Shown piece after piece: positions 12,301-22,229 of a stretch of DNA of 64,000 nt. This stretch comes from Montifringilla adamsi (Eukaryota > Chordata > Aves > Passeriformes > Passeridae). The notes below the pieces were generated by a model, which worked only from the letters and a program-made list of their open reading frames with translations, did no database searches and had not been told where the DNA came from. A program made the position numbers and the translations under genes. The first letter of the stretch is position 1; each line of letters opens with the position of its first letter. The stretch spans positions 2,317,936-2,381,935 of the forward strand of contig JAGGNK010015225.1 of the NCBI GenBank assembly GCA_017590115.1, given 5' to 3'.

Positions 12301-14786
12301 AATTTTGAAATTAAGAGGGGCTCTCAGGCAAAGACATGGGAGCAGGAATAACAGTTCTTTACTAGGGAAGAAAATTAAAAATAAAATAAACAATGCAGTA
12401 ATACAAACCAAACCCCAGGCAGAGCCAGAGCAGGAGCTGAGCCCTGTGGTCAGGGTGGTGGCACAGTCCCATCCCATGGGGGCTCAGCCCTCCTGCAGTG
12501 CCAGCTGTGCTTCTGCTGGGTGTAGAAGAGATAAAAAAACTGCCCCATGAACAGAGAGAGCTGCCCCACCTCTAGATGGCAAATAGAACACACATTGCCT
12601 TGCAATCTAGGACACCCTGAGAGATGTAAAAATTGCAGGGGGCAAACTAGGGGTGAATTACTTCATTACCTGAAACTGTATTTGGAGGATTAACCCCTGA
12701 TATGTAAATGGACCGAACTTATAATTGTCTGAAAAACCTGTGACCATCACCCATCCTGGGTGTGGCCTCTGGAAGGCTTCTGACTGCCCAAGGTGTATCT
12801 ATGGAGGGCCTTCAATAAACACACACTTTTATTCTCTTAATTTTGTCTAAATTCTGTTTTAGGTAGCTGTTGATTTTTTGGGATTTTTTTTTTAAGGTTG
12901 GGATTAAATCGTGAGAGATGGTATTTCCTGTTTGGACTTTGATGTCTGTGAGTTCTTATTTATGTTACAGTATAACAAATTGTGAGTTCTATAGTACTTT
13001 TCTCTAACAAGTTAAAAATGGAGACATATTTCTCTCTCTACAAGGCTTTTAAAGGATAAACTGTCTAATTAAGAAAATGACACTTAAATTATTTTTACTT
13101 TTAACTCAATAACTACTTGTGCTCTGCAAAGCAAACTTTTTTATTTAATTACACAATTCTACTTAAACTCATGAAGAAGAAGGTAAAGAAGAACTAGCTT
13201 CTGCTTTAAAATTTTCATTTTGTTTTATATATATTACTGTATTCTAAAACTCTAAGATGTGATATTACACATTTTTAATCAAAGTACTGTCTTAGGTTGG
13301 AAATGGGGCTGTGTGTTCTGTCCCCACCTGTCAGAGCTGTACTATTGCATTTGTATTTTCACTTTCCTAATAAAGAACTGTTATTCCTATTCCCATATCT
13401 TTGCCTGAGAGCCCCTTAATTTCAAAATTATAACAATTCAGAGGGAGGGGGTTTACATTTTCCATTTCAAGGGAGGTTCCTGCCTCCCTCAGCAGACCCC
13501 TGTCTTTTCAAACCAAGTCAACTACACACTCATAATCTTAGTTCTATCATTCAATTTTGGAAGCTTTTGTTACCACTTTAGGTCAAATGCAGTGTTCTCT
13601 TGGGCATCAGTATCTGTCAGCACAGAAAATCTAAAATTCTCATCACCCAGAGTTCCAACAGCCACTCCAAACATTGCAGCATTCACATTGTCTGAACAGA
13701 GAGAGAAATAATTCTCTCTCCCAGGTGTTTTCCTGGAGAAGCACAGAGAGAAGGGGAGAAAACAATTCTTACCTCTACTTGCTACTCCTGTTGTTTTTGC
13801 ACATGTGGAATGTGTTAGGAAGATTGTTTACCTGAAGGGAGCTCTTAATTGGATTCTGCTGAGGATTGTTTTGTTTCCTTGGCCAATCACTCAAAGCTGT
13901 GTCAAGACAGCCATGAGTTTTCTTTAGTATATATGTATATAGTATATATAAGTATAGTATATATGTATATAGTGTGTATATATATGTATATATGTGTATA
14001 GTATATATGTACATAGTATATATATGTATATATAGTATAGTATATATGTATATAGTGTATATATGTATATATGTGTATAGTATATATGTATATAGTATAT
14101 ATATAAGTATAGTATATATGGATATAGTGTATATATATGTATATATGTGTATAGTATATATGTATATAATGTATATATGTATATATCTAGTATAGTATAG
14201 ATGTATAGAATGTGTACATATGTATGTATATATGTGTATAGTATATACATGTGTATATATATAGTATAGTATATATGTATAGAGTGTGTATATATGTATG
14301 TATATATGTATATAGTATGTATATGTATATATATAGTGCAGTATATATATGTGTATATATATGTATAGTATCTCTTTAATATAGTACAGTATAATGTAAT
14401 ATAATATAGTTTAATAAAACAATTGTTCAGGATTCTAAATCAATAGAGTCAGATGCCAATCATTCCCAGACACTGGGGACACCCTAATTTTACTACACAA
14501 GCATCACCAGAGGGTGATGATGGTGATGATGACGGAGCAGCCCCCAGGCGTTACCTGCAGCCGCCAGGTGAGCGGTGACCTCGTCGGCCGCCGTGGAGTT
14601 GAGGATGTCGGAGTCGTCGTAGGAGGTGTCCTCGGGCGAGGAGGGCGAGTCCTCGTCGGCGCTCAGCATGCTGTGCTCCGTGTAGGTGGCCACGTGCACC
14701 TGCTGCACCTGCTGGGCCACGGCGTGCGCCTCGATGGTAGCCATGTGCTCTGCCTGCGTCACTCCGTGTTCTTCCATCAAGAGTCA
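289..14786 (-). CDS. NRF1: NRF1 gene, nuclear respiratory factor 1; seven coding exons, 3' end off window
   Basis: NRF1 is a nuclear homodimeric transcription factor that binds GCGCAnGCGC-type sites and drives nuclear genes for mitochondrial respiration, mtDNA replication and growth. Joining 14555-14777, 10620-10734, 8597-8723, 7518-7658, 3119-3277, 2253-2447 and 289-390 gives 1062 nt, 354 codons, with every splice phase matching. Residues 1-74 hold the acidic, Ser-rich N-terminus (dimerisation and phosphorylation region). Residues about 88-116 hold the basic nuclear-localisation stretch KKRKRPHVF followed by KRQQTRLLRK. Residues about 109-305 form the NRF1-family DNA-binding domain. The remainder enters the glutamine/threonine-rich activation domain. 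The vertebrate protein is about 500 residues, so roughly 150 C-terminal residues lie off the left edge. Identity is from recalled near-identity to vertebrate NRF1, not from a search. This is not NFE2L1, which is sometimes also called Nrf1. Confidence 0.97.
391..2252. other. NRF1 intron between exons at 289 and 2253
   Basis: It holds a CR1 3' fragment (about 499-648) and a simple-repeat zone at about 1600-1885 with (TA)n and (ATCT)n. A short word around 1535-1590 recurs at 1670-1735, flanking the TA tract. Nothing gene-like otherwise. Confidence 0.7.
499..648 (+). mobile_element. CR1 LINE 3' fragment
   Basis: The words gtgcccaaggccaggctgga and cttggagcagcctgggatgg, then a tail like 'attccatgattctgtga', are typical of the 3' end of avian CR1. 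Confidence 0.8.
2253..2447 (-). CDS. NRF1: NRF1 exon (residues 256-320)
   Basis: The exon runs from CTGCTGGAAG|GTGTCC to ATCCAG|GTGAGA and is 195 nt, phase 0. It encodes VSWTQALRTIVKNCYKQHGR through SNPDGTVSLIQ. The first part closes the DNA-binding domain; the Gln/Thr-rich part (FEDQQTPQTTTTHS) begins the activation region. Confidence 0.96.
2655..2735 (+). mobile_element. CR1 LINE 3' tail fragment
   Basis: The end 'caacccaaaccattctgtga' matches the CR1 3' terminus; only a short remnant remains. Confidence 0.6.
3119..3277 (-). CDS. NRF1: NRF1 exon (residues 203-255, DNA-binding domain)
   Basis: The exon runs from TGTTCCAG|GCACAGCTG to AAGCAGCGG|GTGGGT and is 159 nt, phase 0. It encodes AQLRAFIPEMLKYSTGRGK through IWWPEDIPWANVRSD and TEEQKQR, the Trp-rich core of the DNA-binding domain. 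Confidence 0.96.
3971..4260 (-). mobile_element. CR1 LINE fragment
   Basis: The reverse complement shows the CR1 tail: 'gatgtggcact' words, GGGATGGACACTCCAAAG and CTGAGCTCCCCTGTCCCAGG. It has several small deletions. Confidence 0.75.
4450..4670 (+). repeat. Dispersed repeat, copy 1 (partner at 9605-9860)
   Basis: Shared words in the same order with the partner: 'gagaagaaataattcct', 'gcagtttctttaaaaata', 'gggggaaggagggaaaacca' and 'gaatggagctgtaaa'. The copies lie 5.1 kb apart in two different NRF1 introns. Confidence 0.85.
4690..5440. mobile_element. AT-rich interspersed repeat, copy A (probably LTR-element derived)
   Basis: The same word order occurs at 12850-13720: 'gagatggtatttt', 'attaagaaat..acttaaatta', 'gaagaaggaagaagg', 'ttgttttatatatatta', 'aactacacact', 'tctaaaatttt'. 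It is rich in T and has no coding potential. The family is not named with certainty. Confidence 0.6.
6764..7350. repeat. Tandem direct duplication, about 285 bp x 2
   Basis: Unit 1 (6764-7047) and unit 2 (7048-7350) share nearly all sequence, both starting at 'ctccaacaaaaatatc' and including 'accttcccaaccttggtgc'. They differ by scattered substitutions and small indels, so the event is not very recent. Confidence 0.9.
7518..7658 (-). CDS. NRF1: NRF1 exon (residues 156-202), with a second donor 21 nt downstream
   Basis: The exon runs from CCCCACAG|GTACGCAAG to ATGACCCAG|GTGAGT. It is 141 nt, phase 0 at both ends, and encodes VRKYKSTILEDLESALAEHA through DGIPVSVDKMTQ. The last ~21 bp and its donor are repeated directly downstream, giving a second donor, CAG|GTGAGC, at 7497/7496. 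Use of that site would add VSGQMTQ in frame. The first donor matches the vertebrate exon end and is the stronger match to consensus. Confidence 0.95.
7919..8278 (+). mobile_element. CR1 LINE 3' fragment
   Basis: It runs from 'agtctggagaagaagaggct' through 'cctgccaggaggggacagcc' to the tail 'gttctgggattctgtgatc', a classic CR1 3' end of about 360 bp. A short CR1-like piece in the other direction follows at 8385-8455. Confidence 0.88.
8597..8723 (-). CDS. NRF1: NRF1 exon (residues 113-155, DNA-binding domain)
   Basis: The exon runs from GTTTCAG|GAAGCTCC to GAACGTG|GTAGGT and is 127 nt long. It encodes KLRATLDEYTTRVGQQAIVL through KVFGAAPLENV, the conserved first part of the NRF1-family DNA-binding domain. 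Confidence 0.96.
8724..10619. other. NRF1 intron between exons at 8597 and 10620
   Basis: It holds the second copy of the dispersed 190-bp repeat (about 9600-9860), which includes a small triplication of 'aaacactgcaataaa' at about 9690-9750. The rest appears unique. Confidence 0.65.
9605..9860 (+). repeat. Dispersed repeat, copy 2 (partner at 4450-4670)
   Basis: Same orientation and word order as copy 1, with an added short tandem of 'gaaacactgcaataaa' units at about 9690-9750. Confidence 0.85.
10620..10734 (-). CDS. NRF1: NRF1 exon (residues 75-112, nuclear localisation signal)
   Basis: The exon runs from TTGTAG|GCCCTG to CTCAG|GTGAGC and is 115 nt long. It encodes PVGMAAAAAVATG, then the basic stretch KKRKRPHVFESNPSIRKR, which is the NLS and the start of DNA binding. 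It ends with two bases of an Arg codon completed by the next exon. Confidence 0.96.
11137..11400 (+). repeat. Minisatellite, 44-bp unit, six copies
   Basis: Units begin at 11137, 11181, 11225, 11269, 11313 and 11357, each with 'ggaaagaaatgtaaaatcca' and ending 'ctaccag'. Copies differ by only one to three bases. It lies in NRF1 intron sequence. Confidence 0.95.
12152..12862 (+). mobile_element. LTR fragment (passerine ERV-type)
   Basis: It begins 'tgtcttggtttggaa', continues with 'cctcccttgaaatggaaaat' and 'ggggctctcaggcaaagaca', and includes an AATAAA-type signal near 12813 ('caataaacac'). A related fragment in reverse lies at 13295-13516. The family is recognised from passerine genomes in general; no search was run and no coding part is present. 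Confidence 0.7.
12850..13720. mobile_element. AT-rich interspersed repeat, copy B, split by an LTR fragment
   Basis: It matches copy A at 4690-5440 up to about 13288, then resumes at about 13517 ('caactacacactcataatct'). The 220-bp interruption is an LTR fragment. Confidence 0.65.
13295..13516 (-). mobile_element. LTR fragment nested in the AT-rich repeat
   Basis: The reverse complement carries the LTR words 'cctcccttgaaatggaaaat' and 'ggggctctcaggcaaagata'. Ends read 'tgtcttaggttgg' and 'caaaccaag', which look like inverted LTR termini. A short 'tcaa' at both borders may be a target-site duplication. Confidence 0.7.
13925..14410. repeat. TA-rich microsatellite (TATG/TATA)n, about 490 bp
   Basis: It is an almost uninterrupted mix of 'tatatgtatatag' and 'tatatatgtatatatgtgta' units. 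The short reading frames of Tyr/Ile/Val across it have no meaning. Confidence 0.95.
14555..14786 (-). CDS. NRF1: NRF1 exon with start codon (residues 1-74)
   Basis: The exon opens after a good acceptor (CTTTTTGTCCCCTCTGCCAG), has 9 bases of 5' UTR, then ATG at 14777. It encodes MEEHGVTQ through TAADEVTAHLAAA and ends at CTGCAG|GTAACG, leaving one base of a Gly codon. The serine/aspartate run SADEDSPSSPEDTSYDDSD is the casein-kinase-phosphorylated, dimerisation part of the known protein. The codon before the ATG is TTG, so the ATG is the natural start. Confidence 0.97.
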
Positions 14787-15164
14787 CTGGCAGAGGGGAC
14801 AAAAAGCTGGGACAAGAAGCTTTGACAAAAAGCTGTGAGCACAAGGGACAGAGATCGCCTCCCCCGTGGACAGGGGATGTCTACCAGAGGGAAATAACTC
14901 TGCCAGGAGCCAGGAGAGGAACTTTAGGTTAAAGAGTTTGGAAAAACCCACACTTCCAAACCAAGCACAGCACCGGGACACCATCATCTCTGCTGGAGGC
15001 AAGGTCCCCAAGGACCCTCAGTGCTGAGACTGTCCCTCACACACATATTGAAGGGTCAAACTGGGACTTGGTTTTGCCAAGTCAAGTTCCAGCTTTCAGG
15101 GAAGAGGCCTGAGGGTGACACAAAGTCTCCTCTGACCTCAACAGCTCAGGACACAAACAGTAGA

Positions 15165-15600
15165 GAATCCCAGGAGCACTGAGGATGGAAAAGAGCTCTG
15201 AGATCATCGAGCCCAACCTATGTCCTTTCCCCAGACCAGGGCACCGAGTGCCACCTCCAGGAGTTCCTCAGACACCCCCAGGGACAGTGACTCCACCATC
15301 TCCCTGGGCAGCCCCTGCCAAGGCCTGACCCCCTTTCCATGGGGAAATTCCTGCTGATTCCCCCCTGAGCTCCCCTGGCCCAGGCTGAGGCCGTTCCCTC
15401 TCCTCCTGTCCCTGTTCCCTGGAGCACAGCCCGACCCCCCCAGCTGTCCCCTCCTGGCAGGGACTTGTGCAGAGCCACAAGGGCCCCCTGAGCCTCCTTT
15501 GCTCCAGGCTCAGCCCCTTCCCAGCTCCCTCAGCCCTTCCAGACCCTTCCCAGCTCCATTCCCTGGACCCTCTCCAGCCCCTCCCGATCCTTCTGGTCAG
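15165..15600 (-). mobile_element. CR1 LINE fragment (in duplication copy 1)
   Basis: The reverse complement reads as the CR1 3' region, with 'cctgccaggaggggacagc' and 'ccctggaggtgtc'-like words. Confidence 0.85.
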
Positions 15601-16177
15601 GAGGGGCCCAGTCCTGGACTCAGAGTCCAGGCAGAGGCAAAGCCATCACAACCCAAGCACAAAAATCACAGAAAGATGATTTATTACGGCGTACAGTGGT
15701 AAAGCACTGAGCAAAGCAGCAGCTTACAGAGTCAGCAGGGCCTGGACCACACACTGGGAGCACAGATCTGTGCAGAAGGATCAGGATGGGAGGTGCAGGG
15801 ATATTTTCAGTCTGTGCCTGCTGTAATTTGTGGAAAAGAAAGAGCACATCCCTAAGATATTTTCAAACAGGAGAATCAGAACCTCAACCCTCAAAAACAG
15901 ATTCCCCAAAGGGAATCTGTTCCTGCTTAGGGCAAAGAGCAGAAAGAGGTGACCAGCTGCAGGGAATAAGAAAATAAACAAAAAAATATTCTGACCTGGT
16001 AAGTACAGTCACGGAATTAAGCACCGGGACACCATCATCTCTGCTGGAGGCAAGGTCCCCAAGGACCCTCAGTGCTGAGACTGTCCCTCACACACATATT
16101 GAAGGGTCAAACTGGGACTTGGTTTTGCCAAGTCAAGTTCCAGCTTTCAGGGAAGAGGCCTGAGGGTGACACAAAGT

Positions 16178-16500
16178 CTCCAGTGACTCCACCATCTCCC
16201 TGGGCAGCCCCTGCCAAGGCCTGACCCCCTTTCCATGGGGAAATTCCTGCTGTGCCCACCCTGAGCTCCCCTGGCCCAGGCTGAGGCCGTTCCCTCTCCT
16301 CCTGTCCCTGTTCCCTGGAGCACAGCCCGACCCCCCCAGCTGTCCCCTCCTGGCAGGGACTTGTGCAGAGCCACAAGGGCCCCCTGAGCCTCCTTTGCTC
16401 CAGGCTCAGCCCCTTCCCAGCTCCCTCAGCCCTTCCAGACCCTTCCCAGCTCCATTCCCTGGACCCTCTCCAGCCCCTCCCGATCCTTCTGGTCAGGAGG
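16178..16500 (-). mobile_element. CR1 LINE fragment (in duplication copy 2)
   Basis: Same CR1 piece as at 15165-15600, lacking its 3' tail because of the 155-bp deletion in this copy. Confidence 0.85.
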
Positions 16501-19019
16501 GGCCCAGTCCTGGACTCAGAGTCCAGGCAGAGGCAAAGCCATCACAACCCAAGCACAAAAATCACAGAAAGATGATTTATTACGGCGTACAGTGGTAAAG
16601 CACTGAGCAAAGCAGCAGCTTACAGAGTCAGCAGGGCCTGGACCACACACTGGGAGCACAGATCTGTGCAGAAGGATCAGGATGGGAGGTGCAGGGATAT
16701 TTTCAGTCTGTGCCTGCTGTAATTTGTGGAAAAGAAAGAGCACATCCCTAAGATATTTTCAAACAGGAGAATCAGAACCTCAACCCTCAAAAACAGATTC
16801 CCCAAAGGGAATCTGTTCCTGCTTAGGGCAAAGAGCAGAAAGAGGTGACCAGCTGCAGGGAATAAGAAAATAAACAAAAAAATATTCTGACCTGGTAAGT
16901 ACAGTCACGGAATTACAGCTCCTGACTGACACAGATCACAGAATGCCATGGGGGTCAGTGAGACACAGGAACCCAAACCATTTTGTCAAGAGGGTTATTT
17001 TGACCAAACAAAAAGGAGGTTGCAGCCAGGTGGGGTTGGTCTCTTCTCCCAAGCCACAGGACAAGAGGAAATGGGTTCAAGTTGTGCTGAGGAGGTTTAG
17101 ATGGGATTTTAGGGAACATTTCTTCTCCAAAAGGGCTGTCAATGGAACACAGAAGTGCTGCAGTCCCCATCCCTGACGGGATTTAACAGATCCTGGGGAC
17201 ATGGTTAGTGGTGGGATTGGCAGTGCTGGGGAAGGGTTGGAATGTTCCAGCCTGAGGGACAGCAGAATCGTTGTTGTGAGACTGTCACAAACCTACTGAG
17301 GCTACAGCTAAAGCCAAACCAGCTCCAGACTGCCAGTCCTCCCTAAAAAGCTGCTGGAGTCTGATGTTGCTGATGTCCAAGCCTGTTTACAACTTGGGTT
17401 GTAATATTAGAACCATCCAAAAATAGCAGGAGTTCAAACAGTGCCACTGAGGAAGGGACTGAGACGTTGAGGTACACGGAGACAAACTGAAAACTTCTTG
17501 TGGAGAAACAATCAGCCCTAACCTCCTTCCACGAAATTCACACTGCCGTCACCACAGAAAAACGGGCGGGAAAAAATATTTCAAGTAAACCCTTATGGAC
17601 CAGCTTAAAAGATTTCCCAAGACAAGGAGCTTTTCCTGAAAGGGGACACTGCTGCTTTTCTTACTATTAAAATTTTAAAAACCCATGGAAAAATGTGATC
17701 AGAATATGATTGATAGAGCACAGTGACTTTAAAGTCAGGAGACAAGGCCCCAAGACAACAGATGAAACCACTGGAACCAAACCTTGCACTCAAAGGCAAC
17801 CCAAACCTAATGTCACCAACACTGAAACCTTGGGAAGCCATTCCCATGTTCAAATCATTCCCAAAGGATTCCTGACACGAGCCAGGCTCTGTGGGCCAGC
17901 ACCTTGACTGGCAGGTGAAGGTGTCACCAAGCTGGCCCGGCCACGCATCCCTGTGACACATCCGAAGGGTGGGGCTGGGATTTGAGCAGGGATCTGGCAC
18001 AGGGATGAAAGGAAAGCTGTTCCCTTCGTCCTTTAGAGATGAGCATTCCCCAGTCCAGAAAAAGAACGTTGATCCCTGGTTTTCTCCCAAAACCAGAGCG
18101 GTTTCAGGAGGAGGGAAAGCCTAATGACACAGTGGTGACTGCAAGGACATCTCCTGGTGGCCGTGGCTTAGCCCAGAAGGTTTGGATGACAGCCAGGAGT
18201 AGTTTTAAAGTCATTTAAAGTGCTTATTAAAAATATGAGGATAAAGTCCCTCTCATCACACAGTGCAGCTGCTTCACGAGTGTGTCAGGGGTTCCTCTGA
18301 TGTCCTGTCAGCCCTGACCAGTGGCTGCTGACACCATCACTGAGGAACACAGGAGGAAACAGCAGAGCTGCACCACTCAAACCACCGGAAAACAACAGGA
18401 ACTGGTTGCAAACCCCATAAACTCTACACGAAATTTAAACCCCTGTAGATTGAAATGGAGGTCTCCGTGGTGTGATTGTAACAAGTCACAACCCAACCCA
18501 TAAAAACCCCACACACACCATCCTCTACCATCACCATCCAGCTTAATGGGTGCTTAAAACTGAGTCCAAAATAAAAATTCCACACCAGAAAAAATCATGA
18601 GGAACAGCAGCACGATGGAAAAACCCCCTCACACAGGCAGGGCCTGGGATTATTTTAAACCTTTATCCCACTGAAGAGGTTTTGCTTCAGATGCTGCAGG
18701 AGACACGAGTGAGACAGACTGAACCCGGAGATGAGCATTTATCCTCTGCAATGTTAAATCATGGTGCCATTTTTACCAACTCAGCCCACACCTCATTAAT
18801 TTGAAACCCTGCTCAGATCAGCAATAAATAAAAAGAATCGCTGGGTCTCGCTTCTTTGGTGGTTTAAATAACTTTGAAAGGAAGCAAAACAGGAATTCTA
18901 TGGAGATTCTGAGACCTGCTTGCCCTGTCCTCTCATGCATGCTCATGAGAGGATCCCTCCTAGGATACAACCACGAAAGGGACCTTGGGAATGCAGGGGC
19001 AAAGTTTTCAGTGAAATTG

Positions 19020-19220
19020 GGTAGATTTAGATCAGACATGAGGAAGAAATTCTTCCCTGTTGCCCAAAGCAGCTGTGCTGCCCCTGGATCCCTGGAATGT
19101 CCAAGGCCAGGCTGGACAGGGCTTGGAGCAGCCTGGGATGGTGGGAGGTGTCCCAAAGCAGGGGACAGCACTGGATGGGCTGCTAGGTCTCTTGCAACCC
19201 AGCCCATTCCATGATTCCAG
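19020..19220 (+). mobile_element. CR1 LINE 3' fragment
   Basis: It begins 'tttagatcagacatgaggaa', encoding the RFRSDMRKKFF remnant of the CR1 ORF2 C-terminus (intact elements read like RFRLDIRKKFF), and ends 'cattccatgattcca'. Confidence 0.85.
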
Positions 19221-19910
19221 CATCCTGAAATAGGGTGGGAACAACCAATGGCATCCAAAACAGCAAATATAAGGATCTTGTGCTCAAATGGATCAATCAA
19301 TTTGATGTTCTTACAAAACTTGCTTCTTTGCTAATTATCCTGATAGTCAGAATTCAGCCTTCATATTTTCATATCAAGAGTGAGTCATTCTGGGTGGAAA
19401 ACCAAATGGGTGAAGTTCCCCTGCACTCTGTACCAGCATCAACATGAAAATGAATACATTTCATAACTAAATCTAAAATTTTATAACTAAAATGGAGGAA
19501 TTAGCAAATCCCCCACAGCAAATGGAGAGATCAGCTCTCACACAGCCTGCTGACGGTGCACAACCTTTCCCAACCAAAGGCTTTGGGAAGAAGGAAATCC
19601 CATCCCAGCAATGAACATTATTGGATGGATGTCCCCAGCTCAAGCAGCAGCTCTGCCTTCTCTGAGAGGAGCTGGAAATTACAGGGGAGGAAAAAGAGAG
19701 GACTAAGGAAAACACGTGCTGAAAACTCAGAATCCTCTTTACAAGTGATCAACATCCCCAATTAGTTTAACAGACACATTAACGAGGTCAGGGGACTGTC
19801 CCTGTTCCCATTTCAGGCTGGTCAGGTCCTGGACCTTCTCCTCTTCCCAAGGATGACACTCAGGAGAAAGGCTGCCACCCTCCAAAGGCTGTGAACCACT
19901 GAAAAGATGG

Positions 19911-20105
19911 AATCATGGAACAGTTCAGGTTGGAAAAGCCCTCTAGGATCATCAAGTCCAATTGTTGTCCCCCTGCACTGCCAAGGCCACCACTAAACCC
20001 ATCATCCCCTGGTGATGGAGCCACCCAAACACACAGAGCAGGACACAGGTGGGGCCTCGTGGCCTGCAACACTCTTAAGGCTTTTCACGGAATTTTCCCC
20101 AAAAT
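19911..20105 (-). mobile_element. CR1 LINE 3' fragment
   Basis: Starts with the reversed tail 'aatcatggaacagttcaggt' followed by 'tggaaaagccctctaggatc'. Confidence 0.75.
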
Positions 20106-22118
20106 CATGCCTTGTACTCAGCAAAAGCATGGAGAAAGGAAGAGACAAGTGGATGATGTGGTTGCTCAGTCAGCTCAGGGGACATCAGGTGCTCCTGGGG
20201 TTTTTATTTTGGTTTAATTTGCTTTGGTTTTTTTTTTAATTAATTAATTTAAAGGGCTTATTTGAGAGGATCAATCCTACACTCTGAGGAATAATCAGGT
20301 TTGCTTCCTCGTTTCTTTCAAAGGAATGAAAACACTCCTGGTTCTCCTTTCCCAAATAATTTTCTGTTTGATCTCTGCACCACAGTCAGCACCAATTCCT
20401 TACTGACAACCCTGCTCCACACAGGAACTCAGCACGGAGCACTTCGGCACTACACGGGAATCTCGAAAAATAAAGAGAAAATCTGGTTCATTATTCAAGC
20501 TGGTCCCTCTCCTGTGCTTTCACTTCAGGGAAATCCTGCTCCAGGTGTTTTCCAGAACACCTGCAACACCTCCTGCCTTTCTTCTGCTCTTCTGTGAAGC
20601 TGACAAGCATCTGGAGCTCAGTGGATTCAAGCCTCTGCCATACATAAGTCACTTGCTCTGCATTAAACAACATCACAGTGGCACTTTTGTTCTGGGAGGG
20701 GCTGCAGAGCTCCCGTGGTCCTTCTCCATGGTGTTCACCCTTCCCGTGCACCTCTCTAGGAAATCATCCTCTAAATCAGCTTCTGGCCACTGTTTGCTGT
20801 TCCCCTTCCCCATGCTGGGAGGGAGATTCCTCACTAACTCCTGCTTCATCTCCATGAGCCACGGAGCAAGGCTGGAGCAGCTCCCAGCTTCCCAAATGCT
20901 GCTGCTGGTGGCACCCAGGGCTTCCCACCTGCTCCTGCTGAGCTGCTCCCTCACTCCCAGGAGGGTAAGGAAGACCCCACTTCCATTTATTTTAATATCC
21001 ACCAACTGTTTGTGGCTGCAGCCCGTCCTCCTCCTCCCTGCCACAGCACCATGGGCTCCGCTGGCAGCTCATGACAGGGAGGGATCAAAAGTACCTTTGA
21101 TGATCTGGGCTGACGTGATGTGAAGGAGATTTTTCAACTGGGTCACACTTGGTGCATTCAATCAGATTGAAAAGCACTTCCTCTGCACCTAGTGCTCAGG
21201 AATGTGGTATTTTAAAAGCTGTTCCAAACTTCTGGCTGTGTGTCTCGATAAACTCCAATCTCCCTGCAGAGGCAGCCTGGGATAATTCCTAAGTGAAAAC
21301 TGATCTTAGCAAGGAATCAATCACTGGCCATTTACTAATAAAATCAAATCCTGTTTGAGTGGAATTAGACCTTTGAAATTGTCCAGTCCTGCTTTTCCTG
21401 TTCTGGCACAAGACCCTCTGTGCAGTTTTTCAGGAGAGCAGGTACATCCTGGTTTATCACCTGCAGATTTCTGGTACATCACATTTTGATGGTCACAGCC
21501 ACAGAGAGCCAAGCTCATCTGGGAACAAACACAAATCCAGGGATGTATTCCATGAATTTCACCAGGAGCTGTGACTGGAATCAGTGGTGTCTCCATCAAA
21601 CCTCTTTAGTCTTGGGGGATTTGTGTCTTCCCTCCGATGAGGACGGCCAGAAACGAGCCGGTTTTGGTGGTTCCTGGGATGGTCTGGGTTAGAGGAGCTG
21701 CTCCAGCTGAGGGGAGGATTAGAGGGCAACCTTTAAAAAGGAGGAATGGCCACTCCTGGTGTTGTCCTGGCTCTGTTTCTCCTCCATCTGGGCCAGCCTG
21801 GCATCTCACCCACCTCCCAGCCGGGGCGTGGAGCTCCCTCACGGCATTTCCTGACAGCACTGGTTAAGAACACACTTCCAGGAGAAATCAGAGCTGCCAG
21901 GAGCTCTGTGCCAGCCCATTCCAACAGCACCAGCTTCTGGGAGAGCCCAGGGAACAGCCCCCACTCCCTTCAGTCAGGAGGGCTACCACCACCGAGCCAG
22001 TCCCAGACCTTCTCCTGCTCTTTTCTCCATGGGGACAGGAGAAAGAGGATGTCAGGTGTCCCCAGCAGGAGATTCCAGGCTCCCAGTCACAGAGATGCAG
22101 CTCTTTCCGTGATTTCCA

Positions 22119-22229
22119 GGTTGCATTGGCACCACTCACTGGGTAAATATCGTTCATTAATTCCTATTCCAGATTTCCACGTTGCATTGGCACCACTCAC
22201 CGGGTAAATATCATTCATTAATTCCTATT
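22119..22229 (+). repeat. Short direct duplication (~65 bp x 2)
   Basis: 'gttgcattggcaccactcac' followed by 'gggtaaatat' and 'cattaattcctatt' appears twice in a row with one or two base changes. Confidence 0.92.

Larger units (their letters stand above)
14970..16913. repeat. Tandem duplication, 1.05-kb and 0.89-kb copies
   Basis: Copy 1 is about 14970-16020 and copy 2 about 16021-16913, both running from 'gcaccgggacaccatcatct' to 'gtaagtacagtcacggaatt'. Copy 2 lacks 155 bp present at 15131-15285, so the offset changes from 1051 to 896. The copies are otherwise nearly identical, with a few substitutions. Each carries the same CR1 piece. Confidence 0.93.

Noticed and set aside
13925..14410. 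Tyr/Ile-rich small proteins
   Set aside because: They are translations of a TA microsatellite.
15467..16598. Repeated small frames in the tandem duplication
   Set aside because: They are CR1 sequence read in non-coding frames, seen twice because of the duplication.
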